64,000 nt of DNA from a virus: positions 1 through 64,000 of IMG/VR virus record IMGVR_UViG_3300025000_002059; one strand, given 5' to 3'. The notes under the pieces are model-generated. The model did not search any database and was not told the DNA's origin. It saw nothing but the letters and a program-made list of their open reading frames with translations. Shown one piece after another: positions 48,327-56,073 of the stretch (position 1 is its first letter; every line of letters starts with the position of its first letter). Made by a program: the position numbers and the translations under genes.

Positions 48327-48455
48327 ATGGATGCCCTACTATTCCTGATGGCTTTAGGGAATTTCATAGCATTTCATAGAGCAATGAACGAGCGCGAACT
48401 TAACCTTACATATTTATTTTCAGCTCTAGTATTCTTCATGCTACTTATAATTTAA
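48327..48455 (+). CDS. Small membrane protein (42 residues)
   Basis: A short gene with GAAGGAG before ATG 48327 and TAA at 48453. The product MDALLFLMALGNFIAFHRAMNERELNLTYLFSALVFFMLLII has two hydrophobic segments flanking a charged turn and should be a hairpin membrane protein. Function unknown; the size would fit a small lysis or exclusion protein. Confidence 0.6.
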   Translation: MDALLFLMALGNFIAFHRAMNERELNLTYLFSALVFFMLLII

Positions 48456-48469
48456 GGAGGTGATGATAC

Positions 48470-48637
48470 TTGGGATGGCTAAAAACGAAAACTCATAGAG
48501 ATGGGAGCGTAAGTTATTTCAGCGACCAAGAAAATAAATGGATTGAGTATGTTAGGGAAATCCCCCAGAAGGAATTAAGTAAGATGACAAAGGAAGAGCA
48601 GCAGAGAATGCTCAAATTCTTAAGTAAACACAACTGA
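48470..48637 (+). CDS. Small basic protein (55 residues)
   Basis: TTG 48470 follows AAGGAGGTGATGA; stop TGA at 48635. Product starts LGWLKTKTHRDGSVSYF and ends MLKFLSKHN, with a lysine/glutamate-rich helix. The leftward open frame on the other strand here is a shadow. Function unknown. Confidence 0.6.
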   Translation: MGWLKTKTHRDGSVSYFSDQENKWIEYVREIPQKELSKMTKEEQQRMLKFLSKHN

Positions 48638-48654
48638 ATGGAAGAAGGTATTTG

Positions 48655-48930
48655 ATGGCGAAATACTTCAGACATGAAAACGGAATTACCGTCAGCGAAT
48701 TTCAAATGTTAATCATTTTCTTAAACCGGAGCTGCGATTATCAGATTGCACTCCGGATCGTTCGTGATGAATTAAGCGCCAAGAAGGAAAAGAATCGATA
48801 CTGGATTGTTGGCCATGAGCAAGCATGGAATTATTTTCATATAAATTTAAGCGAATCATTGAAGAGAAGAAACATCGGCAGTATGGATGAATTACTGGAG
48901 AGCGCAAAAGAAAACTTAAGGAAGCGATAA
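48655..48930 (+). CDS. Unknown 91-residue protein
   Basis: Helical protein (AKYFRHENGITVSEFQMLIIFLNRSCDYQIALRIVRDELSAKK ... NIGSMDELLESAKENLRKR). ATG 48655 follows GAAGAAGG. Part of a short operon of small genes after array A. No family recognised. Confidence 0.55.
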   Translation: MAKYFRHENGITVSEFQMLIIFLNRSCDYQIALRIVRDELSAKKEKNRYWIVGHEQAWNYFHINLSESLKRRNIGSMDELLESAKENLRKR

Positions 48931-48944
48931 GGAGAAAGATAAAA

Positions 48945-49289
48945 ATGTTTTTTAAGCTTTGCAATCATAGAGAAATTGATCCAGATGAAAGACTTAGTGT
49001 TATTATTGGAAGTGGATCGGATGATGAATTTGAAACTCACAATCCTTTAAATTTATTTGGGGCAATTATTAATGATTATGATCCGGATTCAGGTGTTCCG
49101 ATTATTCCTCTTGTCGTTGGACAAATTAGTCCGGGAATGTTGATGTCTTATCTATCGGCCATGACAACAATTGCTGTCGAGATGTTAAAGGATACAGATA
49201 TACCGAGAGAAGTATTAAAGGAATTATTGCAAAGAGCTGTTGATGAAGGACTGAATGGAAAAATTGTTCCGTGCAAGTGCCAGAACTAG
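48945..49289 (+). CDS. Unknown 114-residue protein
   Basis: Starts MFFKLCNHREIDPDERLSVI and has an unusual Asp/Asn-rich middle (GSGSDDEFETHNPLNLFGAIINDYDPDSGVPIIP) followed by helices (MTTIAVEMLKDTDIPREVLKELLQRAVDEG) and a CKC end. AAGGAGAAAG precedes it. The stop lies at the base of the terminator hairpin. No family recognised. Confidence 0.55.
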   Translation: MFFKLCNHREIDPDERLSVIIGSGSDDEFETHNPLNLFGAIINDYDPDSGVPIIPLVVGQISPGMLMSYLSAMTTIAVEMLKDTDIPREVLKELLQRAVDEGLNGKIVPCKCQN

Positions 49290-49310
49290 CCGATAGAGAT
49301 ATCGGCTTTT
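49289..49310 (+). terminator. Terminator after the small-gene operon
   Basis: GCCGATA / TATCGGC stem with GAGA loop followed by TTTTATTTTG; it overlaps the stop of the previous gene. Confidence 0.8.
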
Positions 49311-49435
49311 ATTTTGTTCAAATATGAATGTAACAAAATATGTGAATTGTTACATTGGGGGCTTAAACATGGATGTGGCAAGGATGGTAATAATTGAATG
49401 TAACTTAGGGCGTAGAAATGATACATGGAATGTAG

Positions 49436-49452
49436 TATAATGAAGGACAAGC
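49436..49452 (+). promoter_or_regulatory. Promoter of the recombinase gene
   Basis: TATAAT at 49436-49441 followed by GAAGGACAAG; no strong -35 is visible. The upstream region 49311-49435 repeats AATGTAAC/GTTACAT-type words and may hold operator or crossover sites. Confidence 0.5.
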
Positions 49453-49480
49453 TTAATAAAAAGAGAGGAATTAAAAATTC

Positions 49481-50023
49481 ATGAATGTTCAACCAATTAG
49501 AGATATTTCCAAAATAGAAGAATTAAAAAATGAACTCCTTAAGATCAGTTACCGAGATTATATGATTTTCTCATTTGGAATAAATACTGGATTAAGAATA
49601 AGTGATATCTTGAAGTTAAAAGTAAATGATATTAAGGGCAAAAGCCATGTTTCTATCAAGGAACAAAAAACGGGCAAAACAAAAAAGTTTAAAATACAAA
49701 GTCAATTTAAACCGGAAGTTGATAGGTACATACATGGAATGAAAATGACTAATTATTTATTTAGAAGTAGAAAAGGAGTAAATAAACCAATTAGTAGGAT
49801 TCAGTATTATAGGGTGTTAAGGAACGCTGCTGCGCCAATTGGGATTACAGAAATTGGAACACATACATTGAGAAAAACATTTGGATATTTTCATTATAAG
49901 AAAAACAAGGATGTTGCTATGCTGCAAGAAATATTTAATCATTCTGGACCGAGTGTGACCTTGAGATATATAGGGATAAACCAAGAGGAAATAGATGAGT
50001 CGATGGAAGGTATGTATTTATGA
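49481..50023 (+). CDS. Short tyrosine recombinase
   Basis: A 180-residue tyrosine recombinase made only of the catalytic domain: R39 in NTGLRISD, H128 and R131 in GTHTLRKTF, H154 in IFNHSGPS and the nucleophile Y163 in TLRYIGI, with a lysine in the KTGKTKK turn. The N-terminal arm- and core-binding domain is missing. Such short forms act as resolvases that separate phage or plasmid dimers, which fits a plasmid-like prophage. GAGAGGAATTAAAAATTC precedes the ATG. Confidence 0.85.
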   Translation: MNVQPIRDISKIEELKNELLKISYRDYMIFSFGINTGLRISDILKLKVNDIKGKSHVSIKEQKTGKTKKFKIQSQFKPEVDRYIHGMKMTNYLFRSRKGVNKPISRIQYYRVLRNAAAPIGITEIGTHTLRKTFGYFHYKKNKDVAMLQEIFNHSGPSVTLRYIGINQEEIDESMEGMYL

Positions 50024-50034
50024 AGGAGGATATT

Positions 50035-50340
50035 ATGAGAAATTTATGGATACCAACAGCGATAGGAAAACCTACCAATGCAAAAGTTGTTAGGGGACGT
50101 GAAAATGTTCCTGCTGGGGATAATTTTGCGTGGTGGAGTTGTCATTTTGAGTATAGAAGTAAGGATATATGTGAAGCATTTATATTTGAACAATTACAAG
50201 AGAAATATAGTCTTGGATTCGGACAACAAGAATTATGGAATATTATTGAACGTGATTATACTGCTGAAGAAGTCTATGTTAAAAATGTAAATCATCCTAA
50301 TTATAACGAAGAATCAGATGATATCGTATTTGAAGATTAA
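50035..50340 (+). CDS. Unknown 101-residue protein
   Basis: Starts MRNLWIPTAIGKPTNAKVVRG at ATG 50035, seven bases after AAGGAGG; an in-frame ATG at 50020 overlaps the recombinase stop. The sequence is mixed alpha/beta (NFAWWSCHFEYRSKDICEAFIFEQLQEKY) and acidic at the end. No family recognised. Confidence 0.55.
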   Translation: MRNLWIPTAIGKPTNAKVVRGRENVPAGDNFAWWSCHFEYRSKDICEAFIFEQLQEKYSLGFGQQELWNIIERDYTAEEVYVKNVNHPNYNEESDDIVFED

Positions 50341-50364
50341 GACACATTAGGAGATGAGATAAAT

Positions 50365-50586
50365 ATGCAAAACAGAATCAAGCCGGAGCTAGATAGATTA
50401 CGGAGCACTTGGTGTGATCTTCCGGATTATATCTACACAGAAAAATATGAACAAGCACTAACGGAATGGATCATGAAACATGTGGCCAACGGCAGAACGG
50501 ATATTGAAACACTTATCCTGTATGCGCTGCATCACGAAACCGGGGATAAGCTGCCTTACTTTCCATTCGATCGAACAGAGGTGTAG
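50365..50586 (+). CDS. Unknown 73-residue protein
   Basis: Starts MQNRIKPELDRLRSTWCDLPDYI after AGGAGATGAGATAA. Helical, with WIMKHVANGRTDIETLILYALHHETGDKLPY. Transcribed with the next two genes. No family recognised. Confidence 0.55.
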   Translation: MQNRIKPELDRLRSTWCDLPDYIYTEKYEQALTEWIMKHVANGRTDIETLILYALHHETGDKLPYFPFDRTEV

Positions 50587-50589
50587 CAC

Positions 50590-51012
50590 TTGGAAACCAT
50601 GTATCAAGCAATTAAGAGAACGCGCGAAAAATACAGGGACTGTGAAATCGAAGTGGATCCGATCTATAAAGAGCACACCATAAATCGCGTTTATCCAAAA
50701 GGATGCTTCGAGAAAAGCTGGGAATACATTTCAATGAAAATTCATTTACCAGAAGTTAAATTAATCCATGGTTCCTGCTTGGCTATTGATCGGATCCGGA
50801 TCCATCATGCATGGATAGAGATCGGGCCTGACATTTTATTTGAGGGTGTATTCCAGAGATTCTACGATCGCGAGAAATATTATGTCGCTAGAAGCTTGAT
50901 TAAGCATTTTGAGTATGATTTTGCTGAGACAATGAAATGGTCTTTGGAATCCAAACACAAAGGACCATGGCAATTCCCGGAGCAGGAATCATGCTTTGAT
51001 TTTTTATTATAA
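50590..51012 (+). CDS. Unknown 140-residue protein
   Basis: Starts with TTG 50590 or ATG 50599 (METMYQAIKRTREKYRDCEIEV). A mixed fold with LIHGSCLAIDRIRIHHAWIEIGPDILFEGVFQRFYDREKYY in the middle; this H.W.EI......F.....F...Y pattern is seen in uncharacterised phage proteins. Four bases separate it from the previous gene. No function can be given. Confidence 0.55.
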   Translation: METMYQAIKRTREKYRDCEIEVDPIYKEHTINRVYPKGCFEKSWEYISMKIHLPEVKLIHGSCLAIDRIRIHHAWIEIGPDILFEGVFQRFYDREKYYVARSLIKHFEYDFAETMKWSLESKHKGPWQFPEQESCFDFLL

Positions 51013-51023
51013 CAGGGGAGGAA

Positions 51024-51227
51024 ATGAAGATGGAAAAGGGCGATTATATCAAGACACCTAGATTTTTGACAGTAAAAATTGCAGATGTATTTGAGGACAT
51101 TAAAACAGCTAGGGAGCAGGGTTATAAAGAACCGACTTATTACGACGATGAAAATTATGAAATCTCAGGAAAACATATCGGAACTAACAGGATGATTTTT
51201 GCAGCAATAAAAAAACCCGGCAAATAA
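51024..51227 (+). CDS. Small unknown protein convergent with a radical SAM gene
   Basis: A 67-residue charged protein (MEKGDYIKTPRFLTVKIADVFEDIKTAREQGYKE; end IFAAIKKPGK). ATG 51024 or 51030 after GGGGAGGAAATG. It ends directly against the stop of the leftward radical SAM gene. Whether it is a substrate of that enzyme is unknown; it does not look like a typical RiPP precursor (few Cys/Gly). Confidence 0.55.
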   Translation: MKMEKGDYIKTPRFLTVKIADVFEDIKTAREQGYKEPTYYDDENYEISGKHIGTNRMIFAAIKKPGK

Positions 51228-51977
51228 TCACCGAGTCAGAACGTCCCTATATTTACCGCTGATATTATCTTCCAGTCCACATTTATTGCAATCTCCAATT
51301 TTCAGGGATTTTATATTATCAAATAATATTTTAGGATTATCTCTCACTGTCCCGATCTGGAAGCATTCGTCAGTTTCACCAATATGAACCCCACCGTTAA
51401 TATCTATGGAAGGTATACAAAATTTTTGAAGTTTAAATTCATAAAATTCCATAAGATCTTGAAAACTTGTAATGTGTCCAGATCGTATGATACTCCGCGC
51501 ATTAAAGCATTTTGGGTAAGTAATTTTAATTTCCATATCATCCATACACAGGTTATTTGTTACTGCTCTGCCGATTGGAAATAAATGATTTATTTCAGTT
51601 ATATAGCATAGATTCTCATGTTCGATCACTGGGACACCTTGAGGATAGAACCTTTTATCATTCGTAATCTGGATCATGATGCCCAAGCTGAGTATTTCTT
51701 TTGCATACTGTTTATTGTGTAGAAACATGCCATTACTTGCTATTATCAATAATTCTGGACGTTCCATTTTTCTTTTTAACAATTCAACTATCTCGATGAA
51801 CTGCGGGTGCTCGCTTGGTTCGCCACCAGTCAGAAGAATCATTTTTGCACCTGTTTTTGGAATAAACTTAAGAGAATCCCGGAAATTATCAAAATCCATA
51901 TGTTTCCCGTTCGGGGAAGCATTATCAAAACAATGCGTACAGTTCATATTGCATTTATTGGTTATTCGTAGAATCAA
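51228..51977 (-). CDS. Radical SAM protein
   Basis: A 249-residue radical SAM enzyme: the [4Fe-4S] motif CNMNCTHC (C9, C13, C16), the ILLTGGEPSEHPQF glycine motif (about 47-60) and IIASNGMFL. A shortened C-terminal auxiliary-cluster region is hinted at by ECFQIG and CNKCGL. It uses TTG 51977 after AAAGGAGG. Such enzymes may modify peptides, nucleic acids or sugars. It is alone on the left strand; the hairpin 52005-52033 upstream could be an attenuator. Confidence 0.85.
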   Translation of the reverse strand: MILRITNKCNMNCTHCFDNASPNGKHMDFDNFRDSLKFIPKTGAKMILLTGGEPSEHPQFIEIVELLKRKMERPELLIIASNGMFLHNKQYAKEILSLGIMIQITNDKRFYPQGVPVIEHENLCYITEINHLFPIGRAVTNNLCMDDMEIKITYPKCFNARSIIRSGHITSFQDLMEFYEFKLQKFCIPSIDINGGVHIGETDECFQIGTVRDNPKILFDNIKSLKIGDCNKCGLEDNISGKYRDVLTR

Positions 51978-52004
51978 TTAAGGAACCTCCTTTTATTATT
52001 AATA

Positions 52005-52033
52005 AGTCCTAGCTAAAAAAATAGCTAGGACTT
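52005..52033. terminator. Twelve-bp hairpin upstream of the radical SAM gene
   Basis: AAGTCCTAGCTA / TAGCTAGGACTT with a run of six A in the loop, followed by TATTTCG. It lies between the leftward radical SAM gene and the rightward promoter at 52065, so it may terminate leftward read-through or act as a leader attenuator. Confidence 0.65.
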
Positions 52034-52064
52034 TATTTCGACATTCTAACAGAATTTATTAATC

Positions 52065-52093
52065 TTACAAACTGGGACAAAGAGGAATATAAT
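52065..52093 (+). promoter_or_regulatory. Promoter of the 48-residue gene
   Basis: TTACAA (52065-52070), 17-base spacer containing GGGACAAAG, TATAAT (52088-52093). Confidence 0.7.
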
Positions 52094-52144
52094 AGGAGTA
52101 CACTTCGTCAGCCTTCGAGAATAAAACGTAGGAGGTATTGCCCA

Positions 52145-52291
52145 TTGGGAACGGAAATAACAGTAAATGAATTACGAATTATGTTATCTGATAGCGAGCT
52201 AATGAAAGACCTTCCAATCTCAAAAGAAATGATCGATTTCATAGTTGAGCTGATAAAAAATAAAGCGGAGATGGAATCTACGACTACTTAG
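52145..52291 (+). CDS. Small acidic helical protein (48 residues)
   Basis: TTG 52145 follows TAGGAGGTATTGCCCA; stop TAG at 52289. The product (LGTEITVNELRIMLSDSELM ... FIVELIKNKAEMESTTT) is acidic and helical. Its last eight bases overlap the end of the repressor gene on the other strand. It has its own promoter, which suggests an early role, perhaps as an anti-repressor; that is speculation. Confidence 0.55.
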   Translation: MGTEITVNELRIMLSDSELMKDLPISKEMIDFIVELIKNKAEMESTTT

Positions 52292-52646
52292 ATGATTTGA
52301 TTTTGGTTAAGACGGAGATGTACTCGATGAGTGTATCTACCGTTTTTTTATCAATTGTGTCATTGGGCCTTACTAGACCAGATTCCCGCAGCTTAATCAA
52401 GAGATAGTCAATAGCTTCTTCTTCCTGCCTGAATCCAGAAACACCCATAAGGTAATCAACTGATACTTTGAACAGTTTAGCGATCTTACTTACCATATCC
52501 AGACTTGGTTCTCTTGATCCGGCTTCCCAGTGACCGACCGCACCTTTTGAAACTCCTAGCACCTTCGCTAAGTCCGGCTGCGTTATGTCCGATTCTCGCC
52601 GGAGCGCCTTTAAGCGTTTCATAAAATATGTATTACGATTTTCCAC
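52284..52646 (-). CDS. Cro/CI-type repressor
   Basis: A 120-residue XRE-family regulator: HTH in MKRLKALRRESDITQPDLAKVLGVSKGAVGHWEAGSREPSLDMVSKIAKLFKVSVDYLMG (about 9-68), plus a short C-terminal helix for dimerisation. It is transcribed leftward from the promoter at 52718-52746, divergent from the recombination operon at 52854, as expected for the lysogeny switch of the phage. ATG 52646 is used; GGCAGAAGAGAAC is a weak ribosome binding site. Confidence 0.85.
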   Translation of the reverse strand: MENRNTYFMKRLKALRRESDITQPDLAKVLGVSKGAVGHWEAGSREPSLDMVSKIAKLFKVSVDYLMGVSGFRQEEEAIDYLLIKLRESGLVRPNDTIDKKTVDTLIEYISVLTKIKSSK

Positions 52647-52717
52647 TGTTCTCTTCTGCCTTTCCGTTTTTAATTTCTATGTGAGTTTCTTACAGAATAG
52701 AAGAACTATTCTTCGTT

Positions 52718-52746
52718 ATTATATGACAAAAATAGAAATAGGACAA
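52718..52746 (-). promoter_or_regulatory. Repressor promoter (leftward)
   Basis: TTGTCC (52746-52741), 17-base spacer, TATAAT (52723-52718). The region up to 52850 contains words such as AATAGGAC and TCCTATTAGT that could be operator sites between this promoter and the rightward one. Confidence 0.75.
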
Positions 52747-52853
52747 GACTACTAATAGGACTAATTTACTATAAATTATAGGTAATATTTCCTATTAATG
52801 TTATTTAAGTATACATTCTGTATTCTTATCTGGTCGATAAACGTCATATTTGG

Positions 52854-52882
52854 TTGATATTCTTCCATTTTGGTGGTATAAT
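52854..52882 (+). promoter_or_regulatory. Rightward promoter of the recombination operon
   Basis: TTGATA (52854-52859), 17-base spacer, extended -10 TGGTATAAT (52874-52882), followed by AAGGAGGTGAGG for the gene at 52903. It is divergent from the repressor promoter. Confidence 0.8.
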
Positions 52883-52902
52883 CACATTAAGGAGGTGAGG
52901 AA

Positions 52903-53175
52903 ATGCTTATAAACGAACAAGAGTTCAAGGCGCGAATCGAGTATGCAAGAGCATTATCAAACTACAGTAAGACGGAATTAGCAAGCAAAATCAACATGCC
53001 GCCAAGCACATTTAGGCGCAAAATGGATAAGCCATCACGATTAACGCTCGAAGAATTTTTTATTCTGACGGAAGCGCTACCAAACGGAGTTTTAATTGAA
53101 TATCTCAAAGAAGAAATAGGAATTAAGGCATTAAAAAAAGTCCCCAAAAAAGGGACTAGAAAAGAAGTTTCATAA
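52903..53175 (+). CDS. Cro-like small HTH protein
   Basis: A 90-residue protein with FKARIEYARALSNYSKTELASKINMPPSTFRRKMDKPSRLTLEEFFILTEAL, an HTH of the Cro/XRE type with SKTELASKINMPPSTFRRKM as recognition part, and a lysine-rich tail (KKVPKKGTRKEVS). As first gene of the rightward operon opposite the repressor, it takes the Cro position. AAGGAGGTGAGG precedes ATG 52903. Confidence 0.75.
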   Translation: MLINEQEFKARIEYARALSNYSKTELASKINMPPSTFRRKMDKPSRLTLEEFFILTEALPNGVLIEYLKEEIGIKALKKVPKKGTRKEVS

Positions 53176-53245
53176 AATTATTATATCACAGCATGTCCAG
53201 CATGGTTAAAGAGAAGTAATGAGAAATTTATGGGAGGATAATATA

Positions 53246-54196
53246 ATGGCGGCAATTTCATTGGCATCAACTAGGAACATGACGAGAGAGCAATGGTTGG
53301 AGGTCCGGAAACTTGGGATTGGTGGCTCGGACGTTTCTGCTATCGCCGGAATGAATCGATGGAAAAGCCCAATCGAGGTCTGGATGGAAAAGACCGGGCA
53401 ACTTGAATCTAAAGAACTTGGCGAAGCGGCCTATTGGGGAACCATGCTCGAAGATGTTGTGGCAAGAGAATACGCAAAGAGATCTGGGCTCAGAGTACAG
53501 AAGCGAAATGCGATTCTCCAGCATCCAAAGCACACCTTCATGCTTGCTAACGTCGACCGGATAATTCACGACAAGGATCGCGGACGTGGAATCCTTGAAT
53601 GTAAAACGACGAACGAGTACAAAAAAGGAGAATGGGAAGAAGAAAAAATTCCCGAAGAATACGCGATTCAGGTCCATCATTACCTAGCCGTTACCGGATT
53701 ACAATTTGCTAGAATTGCGGTCCTGATCGGGGGGAACAAATTCGAGATTAAAGATATCGAGCGGGATGAAGAGATCATTGATTATCTGGTGAAGATCGAG
53801 AGCGACTTCTGGCAGATGGTCCAGAGCAATACCCCGCCAGAGATGGACGGATCAAACTCAGCCACAGAACTTTTAAAATACCTTTACCCGAACTCTAACC
53901 AATCATCAATTGAACTTCCACAAGCCGGAAGCATGGTCGAAGAATTCCTGATGCTGCAAGAAATGGAGAAGACCATAGGCACCAAGAAGGATTCAATCGC
54001 CAATCAAATTAAACAAATGATGGGAGAGAATGAGACAGCCTACACGCTCACCCACAAGATCGGATGGAAATCATTAATCACCAACAGATTTGATACTAAC
54101 AGATTTAAAACAGCGCACAAAGACTTGTACAAAGAATTTGTGAACGAGACACCATCGCGAAGATTCACAGTCGGAGATATTAAAAAATTGAAATAG
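53246..54196 (+). CDS. YqaJ-type viral recombinase/exonuclease
   Basis: A 316-residue alkaline-exonuclease-like nuclease (YqaJ family). Motifs: LGIGGSDVSAIAGMNRWKSPIEVWMEKTG (about 22-50), the first acidic position in RGILECKTTNEYKKGEW (E.K, about 119-135), and ILIGGNKFEIKDIERDE. ATG 53246 is used with GGGAGG eight bases before. It resects DNA 5' ends for annealing by RecT, encoded next. Confidence 0.9.
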   Translation: MAAISLASTRNMTREQWLEVRKLGIGGSDVSAIAGMNRWKSPIEVWMEKTGQLESKELGEAAYWGTMLEDVVAREYAKRSGLRVQKRNAILQHPKHTFMLANVDRIIHDKDRGRGILECKTTNEYKKGEWEEEKIPEEYAIQVHHYLAVTGLQFARIAVLIGGNKFEIKDIERDEEIIDYLVKIESDFWQMVQSNTPPEMDGSNSATELLKYLYPNSNQSSIELPQAGSMVEEFLMLQEMEKTIGTKKDSIANQIKQMMGENETAYTLTHKIGWKSLITNRFDTNRFKTAHKDLYKEFVNETPSRRFTVGDIKKLK

Positions 54197-54209
54197 GGGG
54201 ATTTGAGCA

Positions 54210-55151
54210 ATGGCAGGATTGAAAGGAAAACTAGCCGATAAGGCAAATGGGACCAGTGTGGTAAAGAAGGAACTACCAAAGGCAACATTCAGTAACTTCC
54301 TAGCCCAAGATGGGGTAAAGGCGAAGATCAACCAGATCGTCGGCGGTAAAGACGGTCAGAGATTCATCACAGCGATTCTTTCAGCGGTCAGCACGAACCC
54401 GTTACTCGCCGACTGCGACCATGGAACCATACTAAGCTGCGCATTGCTGGGAGAGAGCCTAAAGCTTTCACCCAGCCCGCAACTTGGGCAATACTACATG
54501 GTGCCATTTGACGATAATAAGAATAATAGAAAAACAGCCCAGTTTATAATTGGGTATAAGGGCATGGTGCAACTTGCCGTGCGATCTGGATACTACAAGA
54601 AAATAAATGTTATCGCCATTAAAGAGGGAGAATTACAGCACTTCGATCCACTCAATGAAGAAATTTCCTGCCTTTTGATTGATGATGAGGATGCCCGCGA
54701 ACGAGCCAAGACCATCGGATACTACGCGATGTTCGAATACATGAATGGATTTAGGAAAGTCATGTACTGGAGCAAGGCTAAGATGGAGGCCCATGCACTA
54801 CAATACTCAGCCGGATTCCGAGCGGACCGGAAGAAGGGAAACTCATACACCTTCTGGAGTAAAGACTTTGATGGGATGGCCTTTAAAACAATGTTGAGAC
54901 AACTCTTGTCCAAATGGGGTATAATGTCAATAGACTTACAGACAGCCTACGAAAGAGACATGGGGACTATAAGAGAAGATGGGACCGTCGAATTTGTGGA
55001 TAACGTAGAGGACATAGAATCAAACGAGACAAAGCCAGAACAGCAGCAAGAGCAGGCGGACCAAGCAGGGCAGCCGGAGACAGGGCAGGATGGGCAGCAG
55101 GCGGAACAACCGGATATTAGCCGGGAGCAGGACCAGACACCCGCAGAGTAA
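54210..55151 (+). CDS. recT: RecT-family single-strand annealing protein
   Basis: A 313-residue annealing protein: residues 22-245 cover the RecT fold (SNFLAQDGVKAKINQIVGGKDGQRFITAILSAVSTNPLLADCDHGTILSCAL; FIIGYKGMVQLAVRSGYYKKINVIAIKEGEL; FDGMAFKTMLRQLLSKWG). The last 50 residues are glutamine/glutamate-rich (EQQQEQADQAGQPETG). Works with the YqaJ nuclease upstream in phage recombination and concatemer formation. Confidence 0.95.
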   Translation: MAGLKGKLADKANGTSVVKKELPKATFSNFLAQDGVKAKINQIVGGKDGQRFITAILSAVSTNPLLADCDHGTILSCALLGESLKLSPSPQLGQYYMVPFDDNKNNRKTAQFIIGYKGMVQLAVRSGYYKKINVIAIKEGELQHFDPLNEEISCLLIDDEDARERAKTIGYYAMFEYMNGFRKVMYWSKAKMEAHALQYSAGFRADRKKGNSYTFWSKDFDGMAFKTMLRQLLSKWGIMSIDLQTAYERDMGTIREDGTVEFVDNVEDIESNETKPEQQQEQADQAGQPETGQDGQQAEQPDISREQDQTPAE

Positions 55152-55163
55152 GGAGATCGAGAA

Positions 55164-55337
55164 ATGTTCATGACCGTAGATATTATCCTTCAGGAGTTGG
55201 AGATCAGGATCAATAAATTGAAAGAATTCGAAACTGAAGCTTTAGAAATAAAAGATGTTGATCTTTACCGATTCACTAAGACAAGGCGGACCGAGTATGA
55301 ATCATTCAAAAACTGGATAGAAGCGAGGAATAATTAA
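55164..55337 (+). CDS. Small helical protein after recT (57 residues)
   Basis: AAGGAGATCGAGAA precedes ATG 55164; stop TAA at 55335. The product (MFMTVDIILQELEIRINKLKEFETEA ... SFKNWIEARNN) is an acidic/basic helix pair. It closes the recombination operon before the terminator. Confidence 0.6.
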   Translation: MFMTVDIILQELEIRINKLKEFETEALEIKDVDLYRFTKTRRTEYESFKNWIEARNN

Positions 55338-55347
55338 TTAAAAAAAG

Positions 55348-55391
55348 AAAAATGCCCATTAGATTTATAAATTAAATCCTTGGGCATTTTT
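55348..55391 (+). terminator. Terminator of the recombination operon
   Basis: AAAAATGCCCA / TGGGCATTTTT, 11-bp stem with a 22-base loop, T-tract after. An extended region TATTATAATTC just after it, then GGACAAAG (55410-55417), forms a promoter for the next gene. Confidence 0.8.
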
Positions 55392-55439
55392 TGTATTATA
55401 ATTCTAATTGGACAAAGTTAAGAAGGGCGGGCCAAAGGA

Positions 55440-55769
55440 ATGAAACAAAAATGCGATCCACATAAATGTATTGGAAATTTTGAATGTGAAAAATGCCCAG
55501 CTAGATGGACACCGAAGGATCCGGACTGTAAAGATTCGTTAATGTATAACTGTGATAATTATAAATCTTGTGATGAGTGTTATGGTAATAAACCTAATAC
55601 TTGGCCGCGCAAGGATAATATTAACATATTACTTAACTTATCAACCAAAGAAAAGGTTATGGCATTTGATTCGATGGTTAAAAGATACGTTTCGGCAAAA
55701 AATCACCTTGATATGGAAATTTGGATAGCGAATGTGCTTAGTTTTTACATCAAGAAATACTTAAAATAG
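55440..55769 (+). CDS. Cysteine-rich protein
   Basis: A 109-residue protein with many cysteines in the first half (QKCDPHKCIGNFECEKCPARW; DCKDSLMYNCDNYKSCDECYG), probably binding two zinc ions or an iron-sulphur cluster, then a helical second half (STKEKVMAFDSMVKRYVSAKN). Its promoter lies directly after the recombination terminator (TATAAT about 55397, GGACAAAG). Confidence 0.6.
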   Translation: MKQKCDPHKCIGNFECEKCPARWTPKDPDCKDSLMYNCDNYKSCDECYGNKPNTWPRKDNINILLNLSTKEKVMAFDSMVKRYVSAKNHLDMEIWIANVLSFYIKKYLK

Positions 55770-55774
55770 AAACT

Positions 55775-55957
55775 TTATTGAAGAGATTTCATTCTTACAT
55801 AATCAGAGGGATTTGTTTTTTCAAGACTTGCACGTTCAGTAATTAATTCCCACTCTTTATCGCTAAACCGGATGGGATGTGTAAGGCGAGGTTCATTAAC
55901 TCTTTTACGACCAGCGCCAATCCGTCTACCACCGCGAGTTTTTAGAGTTTCAGACAT
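55775..55957 (-). CDS. Ribbon-helix-helix-like small DNA-binding protein
   Basis: A 60-residue leftward gene: basic start (TLKTRGGRRIGAGRKRVNE) followed by HPIRFSDKEWELITERASLEKTNPSDYVRMKSL, which reads as strand-helix-helix and matches short CopG/Arc-like RHH proteins. Upstream lies TTGAAT-17-TACAAT (about 56000-55978) and GGGACAAC. A candidate binder of the octamer repeats at 57974-58416 because RHH dimers read such short sites. Confidence 0.7.
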   Translation of the reverse strand: MSETLKTRGGRRIGAGRKRVNEPRLTHPIRFSDKEWELITERASLEKTNPSDYVRMKSLQ

Positions 55958-56073
55958 AATGTTGTCCCTCCCTTTTTATGTTTATTGTAATGCATAATTC
56001 AACATAAAGCAAGAGACAAAATAAGGTGCCCAGATGGCAAGTCTAGGCACCAGAGAAAAAGGAGGAATGAGCA

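Noticed and set aside
49481-50023. Phage integrase with attachment site
   Set aside because: The protein lacks the arm- and core-binding domains, and no tRNA-like or duplicated core sequence was found nearby; a resolvase role is more likely.
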